Shown piece after piece: positions 12,422 through 24,327 of a DNA stretch of 64,000 nt. Position numbers and translations under genes: made by a program. How positions within the stretch are numbered: the stretch's first letter is position 1; every line of letters begins with the position of its first letter. Where the stretch lies: contig OY979718.1 in NCBI GenBank assembly GCA_963855995.1, positions 59,126,564 through 59,190,563 on the forward strand. Reading direction: 5' to 3'. This DNA is from Muricea muricata (Eukaryota > Cnidaria > Anthozoa > Malacalcyonacea > Plexauridae). Below the pieces are notes generated by a model. It did no database searches, was not told the DNA's origin, and saw only the letters and a program-made list of their open reading frames with translations.

Positions 12422-15400
12422 ATGGGTCAGACATTGTCTGAACCAATCACAAGTAAAGATACCAAACTCTTGTCAAGTAAGGAATATTTAGTTGGTGCAT
12501 CGTCAATGCAAGGATGGAGGATCAGTATCCTTGAAAAAAAATGGTGAATAGTTTGAGTGGTTTTGATTTCACAGGTTAACAACCACTTAAAAGTTGAGAA
12601 ATATTTCTAACTCTTTTTTGGCACTGAATTTCTGACACGTTAACAATTAGATTACTCGCTCTCAATTTCTATGGTGTTTTGATAGTTGATGAGGGCGTCA
12701 AGCCCAAATTTAGTCGAATGACTAGAATCTGAAATGGAAAATTTACTCTTAGCCTTTTTTTCTAAAAATAATTCTAGAAATTGTCTTTGAATAACTGAAA
12801 AAACCCCTGAAGAAAAAATTACTGTTTTGCTACTCGTTATCTATCAAGGAATAAATACTTTAGATATCAAGTAGAATAGGCAATCAAATGACAGAATTTG
12901 TCATTTGACTAGCTACTCTGCTCGCCATCTATTCCTCAAAAGATAACGAGCCGCAAATCAGTTATTTTTCCTGCTGCATTTTCTTTCAATTCAGAGAAAA
13001 TTCGTAGTACTTTTTATCAAAATGCCTTGAATTTTTTTTTATCTGAGATTCTACAAAAAATTAGATATTACTCGCTCTCAATTTCCGTACGGGGATAGTT
13101 GATTCACCGCATAGAAGTCTCGAGGTCGTAATCGGTAGTCTAATTAGAATTTTTTCATGTATTTTGTTAATTATTATCAGTAATTAATTATTACATATAT
13201 TATATATGAATAACAGAATTTAAATCAGATGTAGCATAACGCGGATCAAATAATAGTTTGCCCTTGACACAAAACAAAGATATGGAAGATGCATTAACAG
13301 CCATTTTAGCATTAGAAGAAGACAAGAGCGTCTCATTTTTTGCTGTTTATGATGGACATGGAGGTTTGGAGATGAACTAGGACATATAATTAGTGATCCA
13401 ATTTAACAACAGATGTTTATATTGTATTTTGTGTTTAGAACTTGCTGACAATGTGGGCGGCTGCATGATACTCATGCAGTCATCTGCCCTAATCCAAGAG
13501 ATAATCTCTCGTAGTCGGTTTTTATGCAGCAAGCTGTTAACATTTATAACCAATCCAGAGAAACTAAACCGACAAGAAAAACCCCTTGGACCAGGGTAGC
13601 AGTCATCAATAGTTTCTGTTATTTTTTTTATTTTAGGTGCACAGGTTGCAAACTACTGTGGAAAATACGTACATTCCAAACTAGCAAGTGATCCCGCTTT
13701 TTGTAAGTCTCGTTATTGCTTTTGACGTGTACCTTGATGGTGAAACTACATTATATTGTAATCAATCCTTCGTAAACATCTGCACTCTCGATCAGGATAA
13801 GACGATCGAGATCAAATTGTTCATGGTTTCGATTACGAGCTCGAGATTTCTATGCGGTGATAGTTTAAGAGATCGAAGCCCGAATCAACTTTGAAGGCAT
13901 AAAAATTGGGAGCGAGTAATCTAATTGTTTTAGTAGACACTGAGATGATTGATTTTCAACTAAGTCATTTTGCTAAAAAAAACTCACAAATCGCCTTTAA
14001 ATTGAAAAAATGCACTAGAAATTGTTTTGCTACTCGCTATCTATTGAGCAAAAGATAGCGAGTCTGAGTAGCCCATCAAATTACAGCATTTGCATTAGTA
14101 TGCTTCGTATAATTCTACTAATCTCTAATAGTTTTCGCTTTCGTCTCTACGCCGTCCTGCCTAACGGTATAAAGCAAATACTATAATACAATCCCCAAAA
14201 TGATATATAGGCTAAATATATGTGACCCTCCGCATATGATGGCAACAGACGATGCCCTCACACCCTGCATGGATACTACATGTTTGTATGTTTTTGCTGA
14301 AATAAAACACATCATTGATAGGCTGGATGGTTATTGTAAACTCTGTCCTACTCTGCGTAAGATGATTGGGAGAAACTAAAGAAAATAGGAAAGAAAAATC
14401 AATGAATACTATAGAATTAAGTCGCAAGAACCATCCAGTATTTTAATAAAATACAAAAGAACAGTAACTCCGAACAACATTTTGATTGTTTTAATGAATT
14501 GACGTTTCAAATAAATTGTAGTCATCGTCAATTTAGTCGAAAAGTCGATGCATATAGAATTAAGTACACTTCTTATTTCAGAGAATTAAGTACACGTCTT
14601 ATTTCAGAGAATTAAGTACAAGTCTTTTTTTCTTTTTCATAGAGAATTAACAATTTATTTCTGTTGTTACAGCTCAAGGCAAAATAGAGGACGCAATCAA
14701 AAATGCATTTCTTTCAATCGATGAAGATATGCTAAGCGGTATCAATTGCTTTTTGTTTGATTTAACTGGTACATATTGTATGACAACTGTAATAAATACA
14801 ATTGATAACACAACCGTACGGTGACCTACTGTAGCTAAACTGTGTAGCTAAATGTAGTATGCTCAGAATAATAACTTCTGTTCACTAGACTATTTACAGT
14901 TTACGAAACTTTAAACTACATAACGTATATTTCCTTAAGTTTTTTCTCACTATGAAAAACAACAACCTCTGAGTCGTCCCTGTCTCTTGTTGGATCAATG
15001 TTTACATTCCGTAGTTAATTAATTGAAATATGAATATAATCAGAGGCGTAACTACAGTGTTTAATAGCGATTAATAATTATTTTTTCCAAACTTTACATA
15101 ATGTAAAATCATTACATATACAAACAAAAAGTTTAATAAAATTATCCTTACCTAAACTGTTGACCTAAACTCGTAAACTGTTGCAAACTATTCCACAGTC
15201 TCAGAGGTAAGATTGTTTCACTTACAAAGAGTGAATATTTATAGCATTTTACTTTTGCGGATTTAACATACAACTTGTATTTGTGGTTTCTCTAGTTCGG
15301 TTGTCTTTTGGAAAGTTTTCAAACACCAGACCATTTAAGCATTAAATCGACTTAATTATGCATTCCACAAGTGACAAGTATTCTCTGCGTTTCTCTAGTG

Positions 15401-18170
15401 TTAGCCATTTTAATAGGCAAAGTTCTTCATAGGGCATTTTCCTCGTTTTGGCTGTGGTGCAAATGTTAAACTTTTTGTAGTCCTACGTTAAAGTATTCAT
15501 AGTCCTTCTGGCAATATGTCCATCATTTATCCAGAATTACATTGATGATCCATGCTGATGTATTTTAGATAATGATATAAAAGATGATATGGCAGGATCG
15601 ACTGCTATTGTCGTAATTATGAAAGATGGTAAAATATTTTGTGTAAGTTAACTTTGTTCATTATTTATTGAAAATAATTCAAGAATTTTAAAATCGTCAT
15701 AACTGTTCGGTACTTGCCCAAATTTGGACAACTATAGACCATAGAATATTGAAAACACGTATTGGACCATATGACGTGCACTAATTTTTGCTGCTTATGC
15801 CAAATACCAGAAAACACAAATGGCTTCTTCAAGGGAAAGGTTCGCTGGCCTAAGGGAAGCTGATATAAAAAATGCTGAAAGAAAGACCACCAAAAAATTT
15901 AAAAAAGCAAGCAAAGCGATGTTAGTTGAGTATCTACGAGAAAACAAGACTAACCAAGAACTTGCTTCGGTTCTTGTTTAAAAGGCGAACGTTTATTCTA
16001 AGTCCGATGTAAATAGAAATAAATAAAAAAACAATTATTGAACTCGGCTATCATTGGATAAGAGGAATTATTAAGGCCTCGCTTTGCGTTATCTGCCTTA
16101 GCCTTGGCACAAAGGTCTGCCTTAATAATTCCTCATATGCGACTCGACCTCATTCAATAATTGTTTAATAGCTACGTCCTAAAATAAACACAGTTGTGAG
16201 ATTGTCTAAGTGTACAAAATTGATATACAGAATTGGACGTTTCGAGAGTTGCCATTACTGTCACCTTGCTCAGCATCGTCCCGGCACACACACACACACG
16301 TGGGAGTTGCGTATCAAATTCTCGCGCGCGCCACGCACTGCCGTAGGACATCAAAGCGCCTAGGGCGAGGTACAGCTGACAAGTATGCTTCTTGATGCTA
16401 GTATTAAAACTAATTTAGCTTCAAAAGGTATCACGATAAAATTACCATTATGTGGTTAGTTATGTTCAAACTTGTCTTCACTTTAAATGTAGGGTAATGT
16501 TGGTGATTCTAGAGCTGTAGCGTCCGTGAGAGGAAATGTTCAAGAACTGTCGTATGATCACAAACCTTCCAATGACGGTACGCTACTTTCGCATGCTATT
16601 TCTATTTATTGAACACTTTCAGTAAATATCTATACAGTTTAAATTGTTTTTAGAGGAAACAAGAAGAATAGTGGCTGCCGGAGGATGGGTCGAGTTCAAC
16701 AGAGTGAATGGTACGAATCATGTAATTTCTTCTTCAAAATTGCTTTGCAGCCTTGACTTAACTGTCTCTTAAAACTTCTCATGTTTTGACTTAAGATAAT
16801 CAAGGGGTGAACGGTTAGTCACTAAATTAGAGTCAGTGGAAATTATTCTCATTTCAAATAATTCGGTAAATGCACCGCAGGCTCCATATTCTATGAGCAT
16901 ACAGTTGCATTATATACATATCATTTTTTAAGAATCTTTTGGGTAGCATGGTGGGAAGGCGAGAGACGGAAAATTTGAACTATATATGTGTAACGGTACA
17001 ACTAAAGAGGATTAGATTAATCCGCTTATTCTTTCATGCTACGAGTCACGAGTGTACGGGGACATTTGTGATCGTGACATTGATAGGATAACCACAAATC
17101 GCTTCATTAAATTGTAAAGATCTGGTCGCCATGTTGGTATTTTAGTATTGATGTTCCTATAGTTGTCATCACTTTCCTGACCATACTTTATGCGTTTTCT
17201 TGACCTGATGACATTTATTTAGCTAGATACTACTTGATGGCTATCTTAGTCCACCAGCTTCGCTAGTGAAATATAATAAACAATTTCGTTCACAGGAAAT
17301 CTTGCCTTATCGCGTGCACTTGGAGATTTTTGTTTCAAGAAAAATGTCCAGAAATCAGCAGTTGAACAAATTGTAACAGGTAATAACTTTATTGTGTTAT
17401 AATTTGCACATGTTACAGTACTACTAATTATCAGCTAGGTTGCCGTTTTGGACTTAGCTTATCATTTGGCCCACCATTTCCAAAGAATTAGCAACGCAAG
17501 AATTATATACATATATGTATTGTTCATTTTCAGTTCATTTACTGGTATTGCAGTCATTGAAGCGCGTCAATCTTATGTAGTGTATCAATTATTTTCTTGC
17601 AGCTTGGCCAGATGTTATAATACAAGATTTAACATCAGATCACGAGTTTATTGTTCTTGCATGTGATGGTAAGACCGACCCGTCTGGAAAGCAGTTTTGC
17701 CTGATATACAGTCTAGTTAGGAATGTGTTTGACACAGAAGATTAGTTTATATTTTGTCATTTTCGTTGTTCTCTCAGGTATTTGGGATGTTTTATCTAAT
17801 GAAGAAGTCGTTGACTTCGTTCGCTGTAGAATAGCTCAAGGAATGAAGCCAGATATGGTAAGAACATGTCGTTTACGCTTTACTGCATCTCTTCTAACGA
17901 GTGCATCAATTATGGAGTGAACAATTGAAAATAGATTGAGTGGGGAAATTTAGCCGACATGACATTTACCCTAAATGTTGCTTGAACTTATCATTTTAGA
18001 TTTGTGAGGAATTGTTGACACGATGTCTTGCACCAGACTGTGATATGGGTGGCTTAGGATGTGATAATATGACTGTCATATTGGTGTGTTTACTGGAAAA
18101 TCGGAGTTATGAAGATCTTGTTACCAAATGTCAACGTTCATCCTCACAACACGACGAAAGTCTACGATAA
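12422..18170 (+). CDS. PP2C-family (PPM) serine/threonine protein phosphatase, 11 exons
   Basis: Exons: 12422-12524, 13280-13363, 13637-13702, 14673-14738, 15569-15642, 16493-16577, 16654-16710, 17296-17379, 17603-17668, 17778-17857, 18000-18170. All have GT-AG boundaries and matching phases; the sum is 936 nt, 311 aa plus TAA. It is a Mn/Mg-dependent protein phosphatase. Motifs in order: MGQTLSEP (possible N-myristoylation site), GWRINMED at 31-38, VYDGHGG at 57-63, GSTA at 116-119, NVGDSRAV at 133-140, GGWVEFNRVNGNLALSRALGD around 169-189, ACDGIWD at 226-232, GCDNMTV at 275-281. The length and the WVEFNRVNGNLALSRALGD block resemble the compact PP2C type of nematodes and yeast Ptc2/3. One oddity is Leu40, where most relatives have His (MEDAH). 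Mutually homologous inverted repeats interrupt several introns. Confidence 0.95.
12651..14095. mobile_element. Fragments of a MITE family around PP2C exons 2 and 3
   Basis: The end sequence ATTACTCGCTCTCAATTTC occurs at 12651 and 13067. Its inverted form (AAATTGGGAGCGAGTAAT) ends at 13920. Subterminal parts (TTCACCGCATAGAA with TTCTATGCGGTGA) also match in inverted orientation. PP2C exons 2 and 3 lie between the inverted copies at 13067 and 13920. Related palindromes CTACTCG(T/C)TATCTAT occur at about 12830-12950 and 14030-14065. Confidence 0.6.
14555..14630. repeat. Three-copy short tandem repeat in PP2C intron 3
   Basis: GAGAATTAAGTACAC(A)-CTTATTTCA units of about 28 bp repeat three times just upstream of exon 4. 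The last copy is partial. Non-coding. Confidence 0.7.
15820..15981 (+). pseudogene. Truncated 53-codon ORF, N-terminal fragment of a repeat-borne gene
   Basis: An ATG-started frame of 53 codons lies in PP2C intron 5. It contains RERFAGLREADIKN, then KTTKKFKKASKAMLVEYL, and ends at TAA. The pattern (RF...K-x-T-K-K...A...YL) resembles the N-terminal segment commonly seen in cnidarian repeat-family proteins of the tyrosine-recombinase (Crypton-like)/ZMYM type. That assignment is from memory of the pattern and is tentative. The rest of the gene is missing, and an inverted repeat (16030-16166) follows 50 bp downstream, suggesting a fragment carried by a non-autonomous element. Confidence 0.45.
16030..16166. 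mobile_element. Foldback element in PP2C intron 5
   Basis: 16030-16078 pairs with 16119-16166. Outer ends AACAATTATTGAA / TTCAATAATTGTT and inner GAGGAATTATTAAGGC / GCCTTAATAATTCCTC are reverse complements. About 40 bp of CG-containing spacer lies between. Confidence 0.75.
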
Positions 18171-18576
18171 TATGTTTCACATTTTCTACGTCATTACTTG
18201 TATCGTAACGTGAAATTGGTGAATCTTCTAACCAGCCTCAAAGTTTGGTTTGCGCTGAGTTTTAGTTTTTGTATTTTTACACCAACCTTTCTTTCAAAAC
18301 GTCAGAAACCAAATCAGATTTCTGAAGAAATATTACCAAGCTTTGTTATAATTTTACGTTCCGCCTCTCTCACGCTCCTAACTTGTTACGCCTGGGTACG
18401 AGGTTGATGATTCATTTGTAATGCGCGATTTAAGGCCCTGGGGACGAGAATGGGTTATTCTTTCATGTTACGCGCACGAATGCTCCGTTCTCTGATCCCA
18501 GTCTCAAATTCGTGATGAGATAAAAGGCGGTATATTCTTGACACTTAACATAAAAGAAAAACCTACAGGAGCATGA

Positions 18577-18582
18577 AATAAA
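18577..18582 (+). terminator. Candidate poly(A) signal of the PP2C gene
   Basis: First AATAAA downstream of the PP2C stop (about 400 bp). A second one follows near 19060. No other evidence. Confidence 0.4.
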
Positions 18583-18653
18583 CTAGCGCCACTAAAGACA
18601 TTTTTTTATCTTTGTGCGTTTGATGATGCTTATTTTACGTCATTAACACATTA

Positions 18654-18847
18654 AGGCCTGTTCAAACGAAGCCAACATGTTGGTCTAACATCACTTAACA
18701 TTGTTGGATGCGACATGTTGGCCTCGTTTGAACACCATGTGGGAAGATGTTGGCTTAATTTTAAACTTACTTAAAATTTCGTCCAACATCATGCAACATT
18801 GTTGGGCCAACAATGTTGCATGATGTTGGCTTCGTTTGAACAGGCCT
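18654..18847. mobile_element. 194-bp Harbinger-like MITE
   Basis: Terminal inverted repeats start AGGCCTGTTCAAACGAAGCC and end with the reverse complement. The element is flanked by TTA on both sides (18651-18653, 18848-18850), the 3-bp TWA duplication typical of PIF/Harbinger. The interior is full of CAACATGTTG/CAACATTGTTG half-sites. Confidence 0.85.
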
Positions 18848-20871
18848 TTAGCCGTCCAAACAATACTATACAACTGGACTGCTTACTTGGGTTCAAAGCG
18901 TTCTAGCATCAATATGAGGGAAATATCCGTGCTTTTATGTTTCATGAAATATACTACTCTCAAGAAGTTTTACCATCAATTTATCCTGTACAAAATGTAC
19001 GATCATTCTCACTATGTTAAAACATGTAAATACACCTCTGTATAGTTGTGTGTAGAGAGTAAATAAATTTGAGTGGTTTTAATAAATTGAACTGCAATAT
19101 TCTTCATTCATAATGGCGGTCATTGCAGGAAAGAACTGGAACGAATCACAGCGAGGCGAAGGAATTTTAGAGCGTGTAACAGGAAATCAGACACTGCTCG
19201 TCCTCCCTTAGGTGGCCTCACAGTAGCCTCGCTTTAATGTTATCTGATCTATATCTTGTGTCTATACTTCTGTTTATTTCAAGTAATGTAAATTGCTGAA
19301 ACCACTGGATATTTTTACAAAATACAAAACAACGGTAACTCCGAAAATATACGTTTTGAATTTATTCTAGCTTTCGACCATGTGTGATGATTATTGAAAT
19401 ATAGTGGAAAACCAGAATACTTCGGAGTTACTGTTGCTTTTTGTATGTACTGTATTCTTCGAAAAATTCATCTCACTGAAACTTTTGAACAATGTTGGAA
19501 CATTTAGGCAATGGCTGAAGACACATCACCCCCTCCCCTTGTTGAATTCATATATAAGCAATGCACCCGAAAATAAAAAGCATGATTTATACACTGTCAA
19601 GAACGTTCACAAAAATGGTACTTAGAATTCTAAATGATTTTAACGCTTTTTCCGCTAGAACTTCCTACTCTTTATAGAATAACTGAAGCTTTCGCAAGTT
19701 TTGCGAATATTTTCACACTGCGAACTTTTTTGTGATGCACCCTTTAATATACCCTGGGTCCGGTTGTGCATTCGTCGTTTAGCTTAAACGGTGGACAAGT
19801 CAAATTTAGATCACACTCTCGTTCATTCTGCGAGCCATTGGACTGAAATACTAAACAATAAATACTTAATTGTATATAAGTGTTCTTTTTAGATAGAAAA
19901 TTATTAATTTAGTGGTTCAATGAATACACAAATTTAGTTGATATTTTTTACTTATCCACCGTATTAAACGGCGTACGAACAACCGACCCTTGAACTCTTC
20001 ACCTGCACCGACCGATTGTACTGCATCAGCCAAAAAATGTCTGGTGCGTCTCGATTAGCAATTTGTTGGACTTTATAAGTACAATGTCCAACTTGATGTA
20101 AATTATCTTGTATAAAAAGCGGAAAACTATGGAAAAGATATGATAGTCTAAATGTTTTGTGTAATGGTGAATAATTATAAGTCGGAAGGGTGCAGCCGCC
20201 CACTCATCAAAATACAACATGCGGTCTGAGATAATCAGATTTGAATATAGGGGTGACCTGATCATTATAAGACACGAGACGTTATGGAATGTGGATAGCT
20301 TGCCAAAATTAATTTATAAACTATAACAGTTCGTTATCGTAGATTCATAAACTAATGGCTTGATGCCGTACGTAACTTTGTTTAAATCTTCTACTTATAG
20401 TAAATTTGCAAATAGTCAATTTGTCCTTGAATGGATGATTTTCACAATACATTTTTTCTTGACGGTAAACAATGGTTATTATATTTATGCAGGTATAAGA
20501 TATTAACATGTTTAAGAAAAGTTTAAAAAATATATAAATTCATTACTACAGAATATAAAAAAATATATAAATTCATTACTACAAGAAGTAGCAATTTTGT
20601 TTTGGAAATGTGTGAACTTTCCCTTTGGAATCGAGTTCCAAAGAGATGCACCATATCACACAGACTTTTTAAAACTGAAATGCTTTTTATCATTGGTTTT
20701 GAGTCGATTAATAAGAATTCAGTCTTTGCCACATTTAAGTTAAGTTTATTGCCTATAAGCTGCTTCCGAACTTTTCTAAATCAGAACTTACTGCATTTTC
20801 AAGTTCAGCCTTGCCTGAGGCTGTGCCTCTTAACATCTTAAAAGCCATTACCAACAGACAATTTAATAAAA

Positions 20872-21165
20872 CGTAAGAAAAGACATACTCCGAAGAATAA
20901 CATCTTGTAAACTAAAGATTCGAGCTTTTAAAACAAGACAACTACTTTGCGGTGATGCTTCGACTCTATTTCAACGTCTTTGTCAAACCAGAATAAGCTA
21001 TTTATACAATACTGATAGCAAATTTGTAAATAGCTAATTATTCTGGTTTGACAATGACTTTGAAACAGTCGAAATAGCACCGCAAAATTCTTGTTCTGTT
21101 TTAAAAGCTCGAATCTTGAGTTTACTAGATGTCATTCTTCAGAGTATGCTTTTTTCTTATAGTTT
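20872..21165. mobile_element. About 290-bp foldback element
   Basis: Left end AAGAAAAGACATACTCCGAA and right end TTCAGAGTATGCTTTTTTCTT are inverted. The pairing continues through AAAGATTCGAGCTTTTAAAAC / TTTTAAAAGCTCGAATCTTG and GTCAAACCAGAATAA / TTATTCTGGTTTGAC to the centre. A solo end of the same family occurs at about 31810-31880. Confidence 0.8.
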
Positions 21166-21430
21166 AAAGTCTCAACATTCTGTCAAAATTATTGACAGAA
21201 TGACAGATTCTAGCAAGGAGAAGAAGTTCTGGTCTAGAGTCAAGCATGGATGTAAATAAGGAATCACAGATATAAGAAATACTAAAAAGAAATCACAATG
21301 GCGGACGAGACAGATTTTTACATAACATTGTCTTGTTATATAGCCAGTCAATTAATCTTTACTTTCATCAATTGGCTTCATCGCTGGAGTTTTCAAAATG
21401 ATGGCACAGACTAACTGTTACATTCACAGC

Positions 21431-21786
21431 CAGGGGCGTAAATCCTGGGGGGTATGGGGGGATGGTTCACCCCCCCCCCCAAAGATTAAAATGAACAGTT
21501 TTGTCGGGCAAAACTAAGTGTTTAGTCGGGCAAAAAGCAACCAAGTGTCAGTTTAAAGAAAATTTAATTTGTTTAAGTTAAAGGGTAAAAAATACTAAAT
21601 TACGAAGTTGGTGCAATATAATGCATAACAAAATGATTTTTTTTTTACTTTTATTTATTTGACAATAACTTTTATTTGTGAGTAATATCTACTTAGTGTG
21701 GGCGTGGCATTTTCAACCACGCCCTTTTGTCGGGCAAAATTAGTTCACACCCCCCCCCCAATCTTGAGACTCAAGTTACGCCCCTC
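21431..21786. mobile_element. hAT-type MITE (356 bp) with 8-bp TSD
   Basis: Left end CAGGGGCGTAA, right end TTACGCCCCTC, flanked by TTCACAGC at 21423-21430 and 21787-21794. Subterminal C/G-runs and two TTTTGTCGGGCAAAA boxes. No ORF. A CAG-starting TIR plus an 8-bp duplication is the hAT signature. Confidence 0.85.
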
Positions 21787-24327
21787 TTCACAGCACCAGA
21801 CCGTTTTATAACACTATTACTGTCACTATACGCAATACAAATTTCATATAATAATTTCTTTGATTGTGTTTCATTTTACTTGTATACGCGTGCGCGTGTA
21901 CTAGTGTGTGTTTCAGCTATTAATTTAATAGGGAAAAATAATACGGAAATAACAATATTTCCTTTTCAAATGTTTTTTATAATCGCTGTATTGCTTTTCA
22001 GCTCGGGTAGCAGTAAGCAGCCGTTTACTTTCCAGACGCTACAGCTAGAATGGAATATTGAAGAAGCAACGATCAGTTTTCTCTCTAATCGATATATTTT
22101 TTTATTTTATGCATAAAAACAAAACAATTTCACTATCTTTCTTTGAAGTTGGCACCAACACACACGGATTAGTTGCAAGTTTAATCAGATTAGAAATACA
22201 TGCTGAGTTCTGAATTTTACAAAATTAAGTATCACAAATTCACAATGTGCTAGGCGTCACATTGTTTCGGTGATTGCACAGTTTTTTGTCCACTCTCAGA
22301 CTTTTAAAACCCATTGTTTGCTAACACTTCAGCAGATTGTGTACTGTAGCCGGTCATTTTGTGACCTTTATATCGAGTGAAGGTTACCAATAAAAATATT
22401 TACTTTCACGTTACCAATAAAAATTTTTACTTTTACGTTTCACTGGTAAATGAACCAAATGATGAAATTTGTTTTTTAAAGCGGTAATGACATGAAATAC
22501 CAGTGTGAAGTCTGTGACTATAGATAACTAATCCAGTTGTATATTGATCAATCATCAATGTAAAACGTTTTCAGCTGTTATTTCATAATTAATATTTATT
22601 GTGTAACTTCATGATAACATTCGGTTAAAAAGAAAATTTTTAGTACACAGCAAGTTCCGTTCTATGTAATCACGTGAAGGAATCTTGGTATTCCAGGTCC
22701 ATAGTAAAAAGCCTGGGTACAAGGTTGTTGCATAGCATTTCTTGCGGATTCTATATTGGTCCTTGTCTTGGAAATGATTGTTATCTTACTTTTTATAACT
22801 TTGCTTTAATTTAATTTACAATGTGTTGATCGGAGTGTTCATCGGTCAGTCGTTTAAACGCCGCTGACCGAATAATCGCAGCTGGCGAACGCTGCATGAT
22901 CATTTGCGTAACATTATTATTATTATTAATATTATTATTATGCTATAAAGTGTAATATAATTGCATGTATTTTCTGATGATCTTAATTTTCTCTATTATG
23001 TCATATATCAAGCAGCCAATTGTAAATTACCTTTTAAAAGTGAGATTTGCAGTTGTAAGTATATAAAATTAAATAAAGTTTTCATTATTATTATTATCAT
23101 TAAAAGCTCAGTCAGTGCATAAGTAATTGTAAAAGAATACCATAATGATATTCGGGTATTGATTTTAGTTCATATTCATCACTCATGTAAAATTGTTTGA
23201 GGTAAACCGTTCTTGAGTTTTTAAACCCCTTAAAGTTCATAAGCCCTTGAAGTATTAGAAAACGTAACATAATTGAGGCTATATAACAAAACTACAAATT
23301 CAACCGGTTTATGAGATGTGTTCGCAGTGATGAGACTTTGGGAATAATTTATTCTACAGAAACCATTACTTACCAGTGTTTATAGCGAACATTTCCGTTT
23401 ATCTAGGTTGTTTCGCCCATACTCTTGGTACTTAATGCACAGGTTCAAAAAGCCCATTTTGCGTAAAACCCTTTGAAGTATGTGAAAACGTGAGGATTTC
23501 CATTGTATTAATTACTATTTTTACACTAAATGTGCTACAAATGTACGCATCAATATTTTCGGTTTATAAGTGTACATTTATCAATTATACATCCTATAAA
23601 TACAGAAACAATGTAAAAGGAAATTTAGTAAATCACTATGTTATCTTCTTTGTGTCCGGAAGGGTGCAGCCACCCACGCGCATATATAAGATTAATATCA
23701 ATATAGGAAATAACTGAACAATTATAAATTCAATCTGATATTAATACGTAAAACACCATATGTGGTCCAGAGATGAACTATATTGTACATAGAGTGACAA
23801 AATCACTAGGAGGCGTTTTCCAAAACTCTTAGCCCTTATTATATGGAATTAACCAGAATTTAATGAAGACACGTATATATTTTACTTTAACAGATGACAT
23901 ACACTATTGATTTGGTAAAGTATGGCTTACAGTTGGATTGATGCATATATACAGTGCTATATTTGTTTTAATCCGCTATTTTTGTACAATTAGCATTGTA
24001 ATAACTGCAGGTCTTAATGTTGTTTGTTCAACTAGTAATCATACTGTATATCAGTTTAAATTATTTTAACTTCCTGTCCCACATTTTTCCCTGAAGACGA
24101 ATCTTCAAACTCAACTGTTTTATCAGTTATCATTTTGTGGTATTTCACTCGATGTTGAACAATTTCAAAAGGATAAATGTGTAACTGATTCATACTCAGC
24201 CTATTCGCAGGCAATACCCCCCTAAATTATGCTTGCTCTTGTCAGCTATCACAGCTGCCTATCAGAAAATTGCACCGGCAACGCAAAGGTGTAGTAGGTT
24301 CTATCACTACCGAAGAAACTATAACTG

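Larger units (their letters stand above)
18851..24320. other. Gene-poor repeat-rich region
   Basis: No exon could be supported. It contains the foldback at 20872-21165, the hAT-type MITE at 21431-21786, a 30-bp direct duplication at about 20525-20583, ATT microsatellites near 22915-22945 and 23085-23100, and two related CGGAAGGGTGCAGCC-containing segments (about 20180 and 23658). The other open frames here have no domain or splice support. Confidence 0.5.
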
